Shown here: piece after piece, positions 36,801 through 46,804 of the stretch | How the letters are laid out: each line of letters begins with the position of its first letter | Numbering within the stretch: position 1 is the first letter of the stretch | Assembly: GCA_016165875.1 (NCBI GenBank) | Contig: JABBOT010000007.1 | Location: 10,814,216 to 10,878,215, forward strand | Origin: Acanthopleura granulata | Lineage: Eukaryota > Mollusca > Polyplacophora > Chitonida > Chitonidae | Length of the DNA: 64,000 nt | Reading direction: 5' to 3' | Made by a program: the position numbers and the translations under genes | The notes under the pieces: model-generated | Told to the model about the DNA's origin: nothing | The model's input: only the letters and a program-made list of their open reading frames with translations | The model's database searches: none

Positions 36801-39800
36801 ACATATGGCCATATTTCATCAACAGTTTGGGTTACACAAGGTAAAATGTGAAATTTTGCTTACGAGGGGATCTGGTATCGTTAAAAGAAAAGACAACACT
36901 AGACCAGATGTATTTATGTATCGATAAAGAATCCTATAGTTCAAAAAACGCAGTTTTTTATTTTTGTGCTATAGGATAACCGAGATAGCGCAGTTCAAAG
37001 TGAGTAAAATCGCCTGATCAAATTTTAAAACAATTTTACCCAATCAAGGGTTATATATTTCATGTAACAGTAAAGGCATCTGTTTCCGCTGTTCAACCCG
37101 TTAATAGTTCAAAGTTTTGCCATGAGAAGTAGTGTTAATTCAACTGTTCTCCTTCTGATTACGAGACAAGTCGGATAAATATTAAAGCCATTTTCAACGA
37201 GAAAGTGCTAGTAGAATACGTTTGGGGTTATTCCATCAGGTCTTACCCAGGAGGCCCTAATGTGTAGACTTCGCAAACAAAGAAGTGTCTCGCCTGTAAG
37301 ACTGAAGAGTATATATAGGGTACGGATGATGCGACGTTGTGTTTCGGGTTTCCCGTGGTCTTGTAAGAATTCTTTATCAAAGGATGATTTATAGAGTTAC
37401 CAAGTACGTCATAAAAAATGCCCTTGCCCGTTTGGATCGTTTCCCTTTTTGCACCTTTTCCTCGAGAGACAACGATCCTTAGGAGGTTTTATTTAAAATA
37501 TGCCAGATTATCAAGTCTTGTCACATGAAAATATCAATCATTTTTTCAGAACACCGAAGCCACTGGTCTGTAGGCCTAGGCCTTCAAAACCTTTAATACT
37601 ATAATATATATGATGAAAACAGATGATACTCACAGCAGACTGTGTATAGCCAAGGAGGCAATATAGTCCTTTCCACTCAGTTTCGAGTTTTAGCTTTTAT
37701 TATTTGGAAAGTTTTAAAACTGTGTTTTACATAATTTTGTTCTACTTTATTTCTTAGTGTTCCAGTCACTTATGCTTTTCTTGAAGTTAATTGTAGTTCT
37801 AATTCAGTTTATCCACATCTAGGCTAGTGTAAAAAAAATTAACGATGTATCTGTGTCAAATGCGTAATTATTATTTCTTACAACCCTCCCAGGATATTGT
37901 CAGCTAAAAAACTGCCAGCCCTCAACATTTATTCCGGTTTAGCATGACCGTGTATATGTACCTCATGTAAACATGCACACAAGTCAGGCATCAATAACAA
38001 TGGATACACTTTCAGTTTCCCTCTCCATTCAACCGTACTTAATTACCCTCGCACATTTACAAATCGCCGGATTGACTCACAAAACTTTTCTACATACATC
38101 CTCCAACACTTATGTCCGCTTTCCGGACAAGTGCCGCACCACAGACCTACACACAGGCCTAAACGGCCTAGATATTGACTGGCTGTACACACCATTACTA
38201 CTCAACTGATCTCTGTGCAGGCTACACATACTTCTGGGAAAAATCAGACTGTATTCGGGTTGAGAAACGAATTTAACCCAACTAGAGTTCATTCCTTTAC
38301 TATCGGATATTCAAAAGTGCACATTTTAATAAACTTCTCGATAACCTGATTTCACTATAGCTGACAAGTGATCTAACGATGTACTTCCTGCAATGGTTGT
38401 ACTCACTTCTGGTACAGAACTGACGGTATTCGGGTTGAAAATATTATTCAACTCAATCATAACTCTTTCATTTACAATCGCATATGCAAGAATTTGATAT
38501 GTGAAATTCAGACAAATTCTCGACAATCCAACTACACCATACTGTTTTCCATTTTGATATCGTTGGTACACATATAAGCGATTTTCTCTGTTTGGTTCGC
38601 CTTCTGTATATCTCATAACGTGCCAGGTGAAGAGCTGTGTGTCGAACAGGTGGTCTGCCCTTGATTACTGAGGCATTTGTGTCGCGCTTCCTGCTTAGCT
38701 AGGGATACTATGAGGCCTGGTCTTCGGTCGGTTATTTAACATGTGACAAAAAGCAGGTGAAAGTTGTCTGTAGGATATATGTCATCCCATCAGCTGCTAG
38801 GATTGTTGATCCTCAAATATTTGAACTGAAACATGTCACGCAGAAGATTTTTTTCTTTTGATGCCATTGCATAACTTAAACTTGCAACAGATATAAAACA
38901 AGAGAAAAATCCAGCATTAAAAAACTCGGAGTTTCTAAGCAACACAAAGAGTCGCAGCCCTACAAATGTGGAGAAGTCAACAACTCATGCATCAAACTCT
39001 TCCAACCAGTTTGTGCTGTGATCATTAGGCCTATGTCCCATAAACTAACACTTATGTGCAATTTCAGGGACGCTTCACACTTCATACGTTTAGTAGGAAA
39101 AAGAATCTACGACGTCACTGGGCTTCAGCCTATTCAGTAGGGTCCAAAATATCCACCGTAGTCCCCCAATCTTCATTCCCATTTTGATCGCTTTAAAATA
39201 TGCCCACAAAATTAACGACCATATTTGAAAATCAGCACGAAATGGCCTTAGATAGCCCTACTTTATTTAAATGTATTCTGTAAGTTTAACACCATCTACA
39301 TAACATTTACCATCGCTTGGATTTCTTGGTGTAGCCTATTGGAGTTGAGTTGATTTTTAGAGCTGAATGATGTACACTGCTATAATTCCAGACCTAACCA
39401 CCACAGTATTTACCATCGCTTAGATTTCTTGACGTAGTCTATGTATATTTGAGTTGAGTTGGTTTTGAGAGCTGAATGACGTACACTGCTATATTTCCAG
39501 ATCTTATACCAATATCTATAAAACATTTACCATCGCTTGGATTTCTTGGTGTAGGCTATCTGAGCTGAGACATTCCCGTAATGATCATGGTTCCCGGCCA
39601 ACACATACCAGGGAATTTGCAAGGATGGATTCTTGAACACAGACTCAAAGGTTTGCTGAAAAGCAATGATATATAGTTTTAGTGATTAAGATTGAAGGGT
39701 GGTACCTTTTTAACAATATCTCCAGTTTTATTTTCAGTTTCCAATCAGTTACAAATTGTAAACGTCGGGTGACAAGAATGTATGCAAATACAGTGCAAAT

Positions 39801-42055
39801 ACTGCCGGGAAAGAATGTCTGGGCGTATCTGAGTAATGACAATCCTGTACCTGTTCGTGGTAACCTGGCTGGTCTGACCATAGTATTCATACCATACAGG
39901 AGTGATACGTGACCAGTTTGTCCACAAAGCGCCATCACAAAGGTGTAAATGAACAAGAGACTACACAGTTTAGGCTTGAATTACTTTAGACAGGAACGGT
40001 CCTCCATTAATTGATTTATTTATTTACTTGATTGGTATTTTCAGTGGTTCTCAACGACATTTCACTTATACGACGGCGGCAGCTTGCTGGCAAACCTTTC
40101 CACGTACAGCCGAAGAGAAAGTCAGCATAAGCTGGATTTGAACTCAGAGCGAGCTCATTGGTGAGGCCATGCTTGCACTACCGCACTACCACCTGTACCC
40201 CCTTCTCCAATTACATTTCCATCGAATAAGCGAGGCGACATCTGCAGTGAAAAGAAGAAGAAGAGGATTTAATACAACACTAACCTCAAATCTTGGGTCG
40301 TCGACATCTTTGACACCCTTCCAGTAGAAATTGTCTCCTAGGGCAAGGATGAATTGGCTACCGTGATCCCGAACGAACACTCCCATCTGGGTGGCCACGG
40401 CATATTCGAAGGGCGTCTGATATGGAAAAAAGGAGATTCCGCCGAAATCCCCGAGTACCGTGAAATTAAGAGCGTTGTTGACAAACGCTGTGGAAAGAGA
40501 AAACGGGCTTCACAGTAAATCACCGCCTAATGCTACACCTTGCACCCAACACTGAAGCCTACACAGAGGGCCAAGTTGGCAGGTTCTAAATTAATGTACA
40601 AACATGTAGTTTTGTGCATTTAGTTATTATTTGTGTTTTGATAATAGCTACATAATACAGATTATCTTCGAAACAGTTTCTCTGCATTCCCGCTGTCAAT
40701 AATATGTGTTTATTAAAATGTTAGGTGTCTTAGGTATTTTAGTGAGGCGTCACAATAAGTGCCACCGTTTCAGACTTTGGCCCACCACATCTATGTCACA
40801 AAGAGACATCGTCGCCATATTACCGAAATGCGGTTGACATCGTACACTATGTGCTTTATGTGGGTATCTACGCAGTATTTATGGTTTGGCAGTGGGGTTG
40901 GGGAGGACTGAGAGGGACGGGAGTCGGGACTGAGGGGGAGAGGAGTCGGGACTGAGAGGGAAGGCAGTCGGGAATGAGGGATAGGGCAGTCGGGACTGAG
41001 AGGGAGGGGAGTCGGAGCTGAGAGGGAGGGGAGCCGTGACTGAGAGGGAAGGGAGTCGGGACTGAGGGGAACAGGAGTCGAGACTGAGGGGAGTCGGAAC
41101 TGAGATGGAGGGGAGTCGGGATTGATAGGCAGAGGAGCAGATATATACTCTACGATACTAATAAAATTTACACCAAATTCATTTTATACGATGTGTCTTC
41201 TATTTTCTGCACTAACACGGCCGTGCACTATGTGCGTTTTCAGTGCAGGCTAACGTGCGTATTTCCCCTTGATGGTAAGTATGTCATGACGCATGCACCC
41301 GTGACAATGGTGTTTAGAAAGCAATGTTTACAAAGCAGTGTTTACAATGTGTGCAGATATCCCGCTGACTGACGTTAAACATTGTTACTGAGGACTACTA
41401 GATATATATGAATAGGCTATGCAATATCACGCAGTGGGAGACAAAGCACTGTGAAGTGTACGGGCCGAAGCCCTACATAGCAAAAATGATAACCGGCCAA
41501 CTACCGCTTGTGTGTCATGTGTGTACAGGATGATCAGAACAGGCGATCAGTGTGTTTTTGTGTATCGCCAGAAAATATGTGTATATAGAGAGCGCGTTTG
41601 GTTTCCTTTTCGCCCTCATACCTATGTCCAGTTCTCTCCTGCAAATCTCTAATAGCGCCCGAGTATGAATGCAATTTAATCAAACAGATCTTTAAATTAA
41701 TGAAATTACTTATTTTGAATTCAATGCTCCTTTGAAAAAAAATGGAGTAGACTGCTTGCGCAAACAGCACTTTTGTGTCTTATACTTGTACTAATAGGGT
41801 ATGTATATGTGTTCGTCATTAACTCAACACAGGTCAGTGGTTTACTAGGGGCACAGAGGTTTCCTCCACACATGAATCATTTCAGTAATTCAATCACTGG
41901 CCGCTCTTATAATAGATGGAAAAAAATTTGTAGTATGGCGTTAAGCAACAATGAAATATATAAATATAGTTTATAAAGTAAATGTGAGTATGGTTCTTAC
42001 CAGACGCTGACGATACCGCTATGAAGACGGCAACACATCTGAAGAAGAGCACCAT
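30877..42055 (-). CDS. ACP5: Tartrate-resistant acid phosphatase type 5-like, copy A, complete, 6 exons, 325 aa
   Basis: Exons in transcript order: 42055-42001, 40487-40285, 39655-39531, 36324-36124, 32100-31953, 31122-30877 (stop TAG). Total 978 nt, all GT..AG, phases continuous. Purple acid phosphatases hydrolyse phosphate esters with a Fe-Fe(Zn) centre and are secreted or lysosomal. Residues 1-18 ([18 protein letters not shown]) are a signal peptide. The metal-binding blocks are all present: [37 protein letters not shown] and NGHDHNLQ, in that order. GDFGG has Phe where GDWGG is usual. The end has [18 protein letters not shown] and [11 protein letters not shown]. The length is normal for animal TRAP (about 325). 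Introns carry a LINE, several SINEs, minisatellites and a repeat made of the end of exon 3. Copy B lies upstream at 54942-46805 on the same strand. Confidence 0.96.
31552..31815 (+). mobile_element. SINE family I, full length, in intron 5 of TRAP copy A
   Basis: It starts at GGGCCTCCATGACAGCTGGT and TTAGCGCGCTAGCGCAGCG, has the B box GAGTTCAACTCCAGT, the full body, and an AAATA tail ending at 31815. It is the best complete copy in the window. Confidence 0.95.
33012..33104 (+). mobile_element. SINE family I, 3' fragment, in intron 4 of TRAP copy A
   Basis: Only the last 90 bp remain, from GGTTTCCTCCCACCATAATG to the CAAATAAATCAAATAAATC tail. Confidence 0.88.
33150..36045 (-). mobile_element. 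Degraded non-LTR retrotransposon (LINE), 5'-truncated, in intron 4 of TRAP copy A
   Basis: Read on minus, the pieces follow the order of a LINE polyprotein. The end of the endonuclease is at about 36020-35860 ([20 protein letters not shown]). The linker is at about 35410-35210 ([20 protein letters not shown]). The RT fingers/palm carry [14 protein letters not shown] at about 34720 and [10 protein letters not shown] at about 34630, where the usual A of FADD is changed to F. The thumb and C-terminal part are at about 33985-33500 ([48 protein letters not shown]). Many stops and frameshifts make it inactive. The layout fits the CR1/L2/Jockey side of the LINE tree. A SINE at 34005-34395 interrupts the RT. 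Confidence 0.85.
34005..34395 (-). mobile_element. tRNA-derived SINE, third family (family III), inserted in the LINE
   Basis: On minus, the head reads TCTCGGTGGCCTGGTGGTTA (A box) and GATCCAGGTTCTAGGCAGG (B box). The 3' end carries the complement of TGGGGTTTAACGTCGTACTT and a (TGAG/CTCACT)-like tail. The upstream and downstream RT fragments resume on both sides, showing that it landed in the LINE. Confidence 0.82.
36885..37470 (+). repeat. Dispersed repeat Y, copy in intron 3 of TRAP copy A
   Basis: About 590 bp align almost end to end with 57070-57680. Shared blocks include AAAGAAAAGACAACACTAGA, TCGATAAAGAATCCTAT, ATAACCGAGA, CTGTTTCCGCTGT, AAAGCCATTTTCAAC and CAAG.(A/G)CGTCATAAAAA. The two copies are diverged. 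No conserved frame was found. Confidence 0.75.
38215..38616 (-). repeat. Imperfect duplication of about 120 bp with a 96-aa frame, in intron 3 of TRAP copy A
   Basis: The segments at about 38225-38320 and 38395-38490 share ACTTCTGG, GTATTCGGGTTGA(A/G)AA, CTTT.(A/C)TTTAC.ATCG and CATATGCAA-like blocks. On the minus strand the downstream segment is open (96 aa, 38616-38326), and both copies would encode LN-x2-(F/L)-NPNTV-x3-PEV; the other copy has stops. No family is recognised. Confidence 0.45.
39300..39577 (-). repeat. Tandem repeat of the 3' end of TRAP exon 3 with its splice donor
   Basis: Units of about 110-115 bp start at about 39300 and 39410, and a third, partial one coincides with the true exon end at about 39524-39577. 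Each has the complement of AAGAAATC(C/T)AAGCGATGGTAAAT, that is KKSKR plus the donor. The intronic copies sit downstream of the real donor at 39531/39530. Confidence 0.85.
40011..40190 (-). mobile_element. SINE family I, minus strand, internally deleted, in intron 2 of TRAP copy A
   Basis: The tail TTGATTTATTTATTTACTTG and CATTTCACTTATACGACGGC lead directly to GCTTGCTGGCAAACC, so the GGTGGGAGGAAACC part is lost. The B box complement GGATTTGAACTC is kept. Confidence 0.88.
40885..41145. repeat. G-rich minisatellite, unit about 22-24 bp, about 11 copies, in intron 1 of TRAP copy A
   Basis: Repeated variants of GGGAGTCGGGACTGAGAGGGA. The strand is strongly purine-biased (GA rich) on plus, that is CT rich in the transcript. 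Confidence 0.9.
41855..41972 (+). mobile_element. SINE 3'-end fragment in intron 1 of TRAP copy A
   Basis: CACTGGCCGCTCTTATAATA and GTATGGCGTTAAGCAACAAT resemble SINE 3' ends. A similar fragment occurs at 49300-49435. Confidence 0.5.
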
Positions 42056-42202
42056 ACTTGACCCTTCAGCTAATGGATCGTGTGATGATGATGTCTATAT
42101 CAGAGAGGTTATAATCTCATCAGTAACTGATCATTGTTCATCTGATGATGAAATGAGGCCGGTGAAAGGTCCAGTGATCTGCTTGGAGATTTTTATGAGT
42201 CC

Positions 42203-42210
42203 CTTATATA
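42203..42210 (-). promoter_or_regulatory. TATA box of TRAP copy A
   Basis: TATATAAG on the minus strand, 148 bp upstream of the ATG at 42055, in the context GGTACTATATAAGGGACTC. It would place the transcription start near 42175. Confidence 0.5.
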
Positions 42211-44361
42211 GTACCTTTTACTGAAGGTACATGTGCACTACATTTATCTATCGCTGGCTTGAAAATATGTATCAAATATTACCTCTCATATACTCTGACG
42301 CCAGCGCGATTACACCAGAAATAGCTCCCCCAAACCACGGTCATCTATGACTGACAGTGTTAAGAACCTGACGCGTATCTCGGTGACGAAAATACCGTGT
42401 CTACATACACACTGGGGGACAAGCCTACATATACGTGACGACACTAAACCGTGTGCCCATTATCCGGAATTATAGATCATGTGATATAAGGCGAGGTCGT
42501 ACACAGTGGGTATTTATCCAAAGAGGTAACGGGATTGTGTTAAAAGTTAGGCAGAATAGCTGCGTTCTAACCTAGATTTCTTCCTGGTTTGTCGTATTAC
42601 AGTAAACCAAACTGTATGGATACACCACCAGTTACACGCAGGGCCTACACGTTCTTCTTTACAGGGGATATTCCGATGTAATCAAGCCAACGTCAACATT
42701 GCTCTGCGGTTTCATTGCACATCTTGCCCGACGGTCAGTGTCATGCGCATGGTCTATGTTCTCATAAATATGAATTTCTTGTCAGCAGCATGGTGTTCCC
42801 CCACGCTACACTCCCTTTTCATCACCGGTTTAGACCTGTAAGCCTATTCACAAAGCCAAGACCAGATGACTAACCATATACGTGGTGGTGTCAGTGGACA
42901 GCCTATACAAAACCCGCTTCCGTGTCTTTTTTCTTTTATCTTTTATCTTTTTACCTTGACGAAGAAGAGATAAGGACACTGGTTACCAGTAAAGAATTCG
43001 TTTCCTCAACATCGGTGAGAGCACTATCAATGGCCAAAGTGGACTGTTGTCGCCCACGGGTATGGCAGATGGGGCGAATAATGTAAATAAATTCGCTAAA
43101 TGCTAGGGCGATAGGCTTATGTTGCGTAAGTGTATTTTCACGTGATATGTGGAGGTAAAACTGTTGCCTTTCTGGTGTTCTACAATCATTGTTCTTGTAG
43201 GCCCAGGAGGTTAGCGTTGTCCTGCAACATAAAACAGAAATACATCATGATACTGATAACGCAATTTGGACTCTGGCTTTACTCACACAAACAGTACCCG
43301 AAGTTACGTACATATCACTTGACAAGATGCATCAATAAGAAGCAAACACAAGTCAATGTGTGACTTAAGCCATCAGTAAGCTACTACGACTAGCATGCGA
43401 GTACAGCCTAACAGGCGAAGTTAACGAAAGGATCTGTCATTAGGTGTCCAGTTATCGTTACACTGACTTCAAGTTACATTTGGTCAACTGATCATAAGCA
43501 CTTAAACGTTGTCTATATGTACTTTACCTAAAAAGTATATCTCCTAGGCATTAACAGACTTTAGACGCAAGAAAATCATAAACGAAGATTGTGACGAGTG
43601 AAACCTGTGAACTCCGCAACCATGGTAAACATTGAAATATGCAGGTAAGGGGAATAACTCTGTCGGTACAATGCGCTCTTCTGCATGTAATCAATGCGTG
43701 TGTATGAGTCCATGCTTGTCCGCTATTTTTTTTCTTTTTTTTAATTTCCGAATTTAAATTACGCTCTGATTTAATTTTAAAAAAGACAAAAATAAAACTT
43801 ATCTGTACATAAAAAGGTAAACTTTTTTTTATACGCAAATGATAAAAGGGTATATATATATATATAATTCGTATGGCATCACTTTTCAGCTGTATGCAAA
43901 AGATCTTATTGGGGACAACTTCCTTTACCGTGCGGCCGGCTTAAACGATAAATTTGTCTTCCGTTACACAAGAACTCTTCAGCACCCTAATGTTGAAGAG
44001 AGAAATGTCTATACCGCGTTTTTTCGGTGGTAGTATGGTGGTCAGCGAGAATATCCCCACAATGTATAACTTTTGTTCATACAGATCGTAATTTCGAAAC
44101 GGTTCAATGATCTCCATTTTTTTTTTATTTTTTTTTTATTTTATTTTCTTGTTTTTTTTTTTTTTTTATTTATTATTTTCTTTTTTACTGTAAAATTTAA
44201 CATATCTATAATTAATTCATCTATACAAACTCACTCCGAGCCAAGCGCTAGTGTGGCCTTTCATTAACCTGAACCAGCGGCCTGTTTTCAGTTTGCCGTC
44301 ATGTAGCCTGCCCATCGCTCTAGTCGCCTGGCGTCCTACATAGGAGGGAGTACAGGTTTAC
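42211..44361. other. Spacer between the TRAP copies, first part
   Basis: No gene recognised; there is a short TA microsatellite at about 43852-43866 and a T-rich tract at about 44117-44190. Confidence 0.4.
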
Positions 44362-44500
44362 TTGTATTTATTTGATAGAACTTTTACACCATTTTCAAGA
44401 ATATTTCACGGTGGCCAACATTATGGTGGGAGGAAGGCGGGCAGTCAGGGGGAAACCCACGACAGTCAGCAAGCTGCTGGCAGACCTCCTCACGTAGGCG
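44362..44500 (-). mobile_element. SINE family I fragment, minus strand
   Basis: TTGTATTTATTTGATAGAAC, TTTTCAAGAATATTTCACGG, TTATGGTGGGAGGAAGGCGG and AAGCTGCTGGCAGACC are recognisable; the head is lost. Confidence 0.85.
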
Positions 44501-46804
44501 TGCGACCCGGGGGAATCTTTCGATATATATCGTACCAGCTTTCGTATTATCTCTGTTGTAAATATATGTTTGTGTTTACTGTCTTTAAAACGAAAGTAAA
44601 ATTGCAATGCGTGTTTAACTTCCTTCAAGGCTATAACCAAAGTTCCAAAGTATCAGTCATTATCGGTTTATAATATTGCCTACATAGTAGTCTTAGTTCC
44701 GATGGCAGTGACCCTCTTCAAACTTAACGACCAGGTTTACATATGCAATATTTTCTCTTCGATGTGCATACAAGCGCCCACCGTATACAGAAATGGCTGT
44801 ATATACTCGATGGCGTCTGGCGGGTATTCGCCGACAATTGCTTCTGGTGGCACTGGTGGATCCACGCAGGCGTCTGTACAGTTCCAAGCATGTCGACAAG
44901 TGACCTTGAACGGTACGAATGACTACAGGACATTGTGTTAACAATCCTGCTGTTGTCTGCACGAATATTAGAAAGTCAGCGCTTTATAAAGTGTAAATAA
45001 GTTTTAACGGCAAACCAACTGCTTCGAACTTCAACTCATTCTACGAATGTTCATTTATCGCTGTCAACCCTGCATACAATGCATCAAGTCTACCACACTG
45101 AAGATACAGAATAACAGATAACTTGATTTTATAAATATCTGGACGACTGTGTTATACACAGCGTTCAAGTTGCTAGCTGAGGGAACACATTTAATTATAT
45201 CACATAAGTTTAGCGGTCCTAAAACAGCAGCATGTATCAAATATGTATCAGCATGTAAAAATCTGACCAGATATTATATATAAATATAGCAAGGAATGAT
45301 TTACATTTGTGATCAAATCACTCAGCAAGGTTACAAAAATCTTATTAGCACTATTCATAAATGGCATTGACATATGGAAGAACGTTTTCATATATAATAC
45401 GACAAAATGTCCCCCCAAAAATGTTGTGTTACAGTCAAAGAAGAAAGATCAACAAAGGGTGATTTCCAAAAATAAAGGTACCACCGGAAAGATAAGATAA
45501 AATATAATGCACAACTATTTGCAATTCGCCTACTTCACGTAAAATCTGAAATTGCATCGCAAGTAGCCAGTTATAAAATGGATAACTGCACACACATCTT
45601 CTTAAGATAATTGATAAAGAACAAACGTTTCAATTTCGTATTGGTTAAATACATGATTGTGATATGAAAATGGTTATATATATGTAAGCAAAATTGCTTG
45701 ATACATATTCAACATAAAACGAAGTACAATTCCAATGCCAATGAAAGAAGACTGCCTTCATGGCTTCTGAGCGGAATACATTATCTGTGACCTTTTTGAA
45801 TGAAAGCTGATTTTGTAGAGTAATTCCATGACATCTTTACAGAATATACTTTACATCTGTGACCTTTTTGCATGAAGACTGATTCTTTGACCTATCTTCA
45901 TGACTTCTTAACGCAATATATTAATGTATCTGTGGCCTTTTTGCATACAAAACTTGACTTGACCTATCTTCCGACTAATACCAGTCAGATTATTTCCATC
46001 TTTCAAATATGTACACCAACGTCCTGCTTACCAGTGACAACAGTTAAAACAATACTCAATACTTGATTCTACCTTTGCAATTCTGTTCGTTACAAATGAC
46101 GTCGATTTATTTTATTTCTCCACATTATCTTCCGACATCGCCACGCTGAGCACTATAAACATATATTAACAACAGGGCGAAGAAATTTTCTTACACCCGA
46201 CTAAAATTTTCTAAGTTAAAATTTTCTAAGATGTTAAAATCTCATCCAGCATATACCTAACAAAACTAAAATCACAGTTTTCTATACATAATATCAATGA
46301 ACTAAAAACATATTATCCAACATCAATAAATGTCACAGTGTATAATAATGGAATCAAAATCATATTCTCCCGATGATCAACGTGTATGCAAGGTATAAAA
46401 TCACTCGGTCCATTCTCTTTGCGAAAGGTGATCTTATGGATAATGGGATCTAAGTACATGAACTGAGAGATGCTTCCCCACCTATCACAATTATAAGAAC
46501 TACAATTACAATGTTTTGGGCGTATTTTTCTGTGGCCTTGACTGTGTATTAACTTACAGAAAAAATCTTTGAGTTCTAACTTAATTTATAATGATGTGGC
46601 AGCTGTATATTTTATACACGACATGCAAGAGCACATGCGCTCAATATGCCTTTTTTTTATCTTTACAGACGTAAACCGTTACTAGGACCATTCTGGGAAA
46701 AGCATTTAAGAATTAAATAGAATCTCTTATTTATACAAGAAAGTTCTTGATTGTGAAGGCTGCTTGGAAATATCGCAAATTTAGCACCAGGATATTCCTA
46801 CTAT
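44501..46804. other. Spacer between the TRAP copies, second part
   Basis: It probably holds the 3'UTR of TRAP copy B next to 46804. A 79-aa plus frame at 44702-44941 (Cys and Gly/Ser rich) shows no family motif. Confidence 0.35.

Noticed and set aside
42203..42240. CATGTG at 42230 as an M-box of TRAP copy A
   Set aside because: It is a bare six-base match outside the TCATGTGA context and upstream of the TATA box; not enough to claim.
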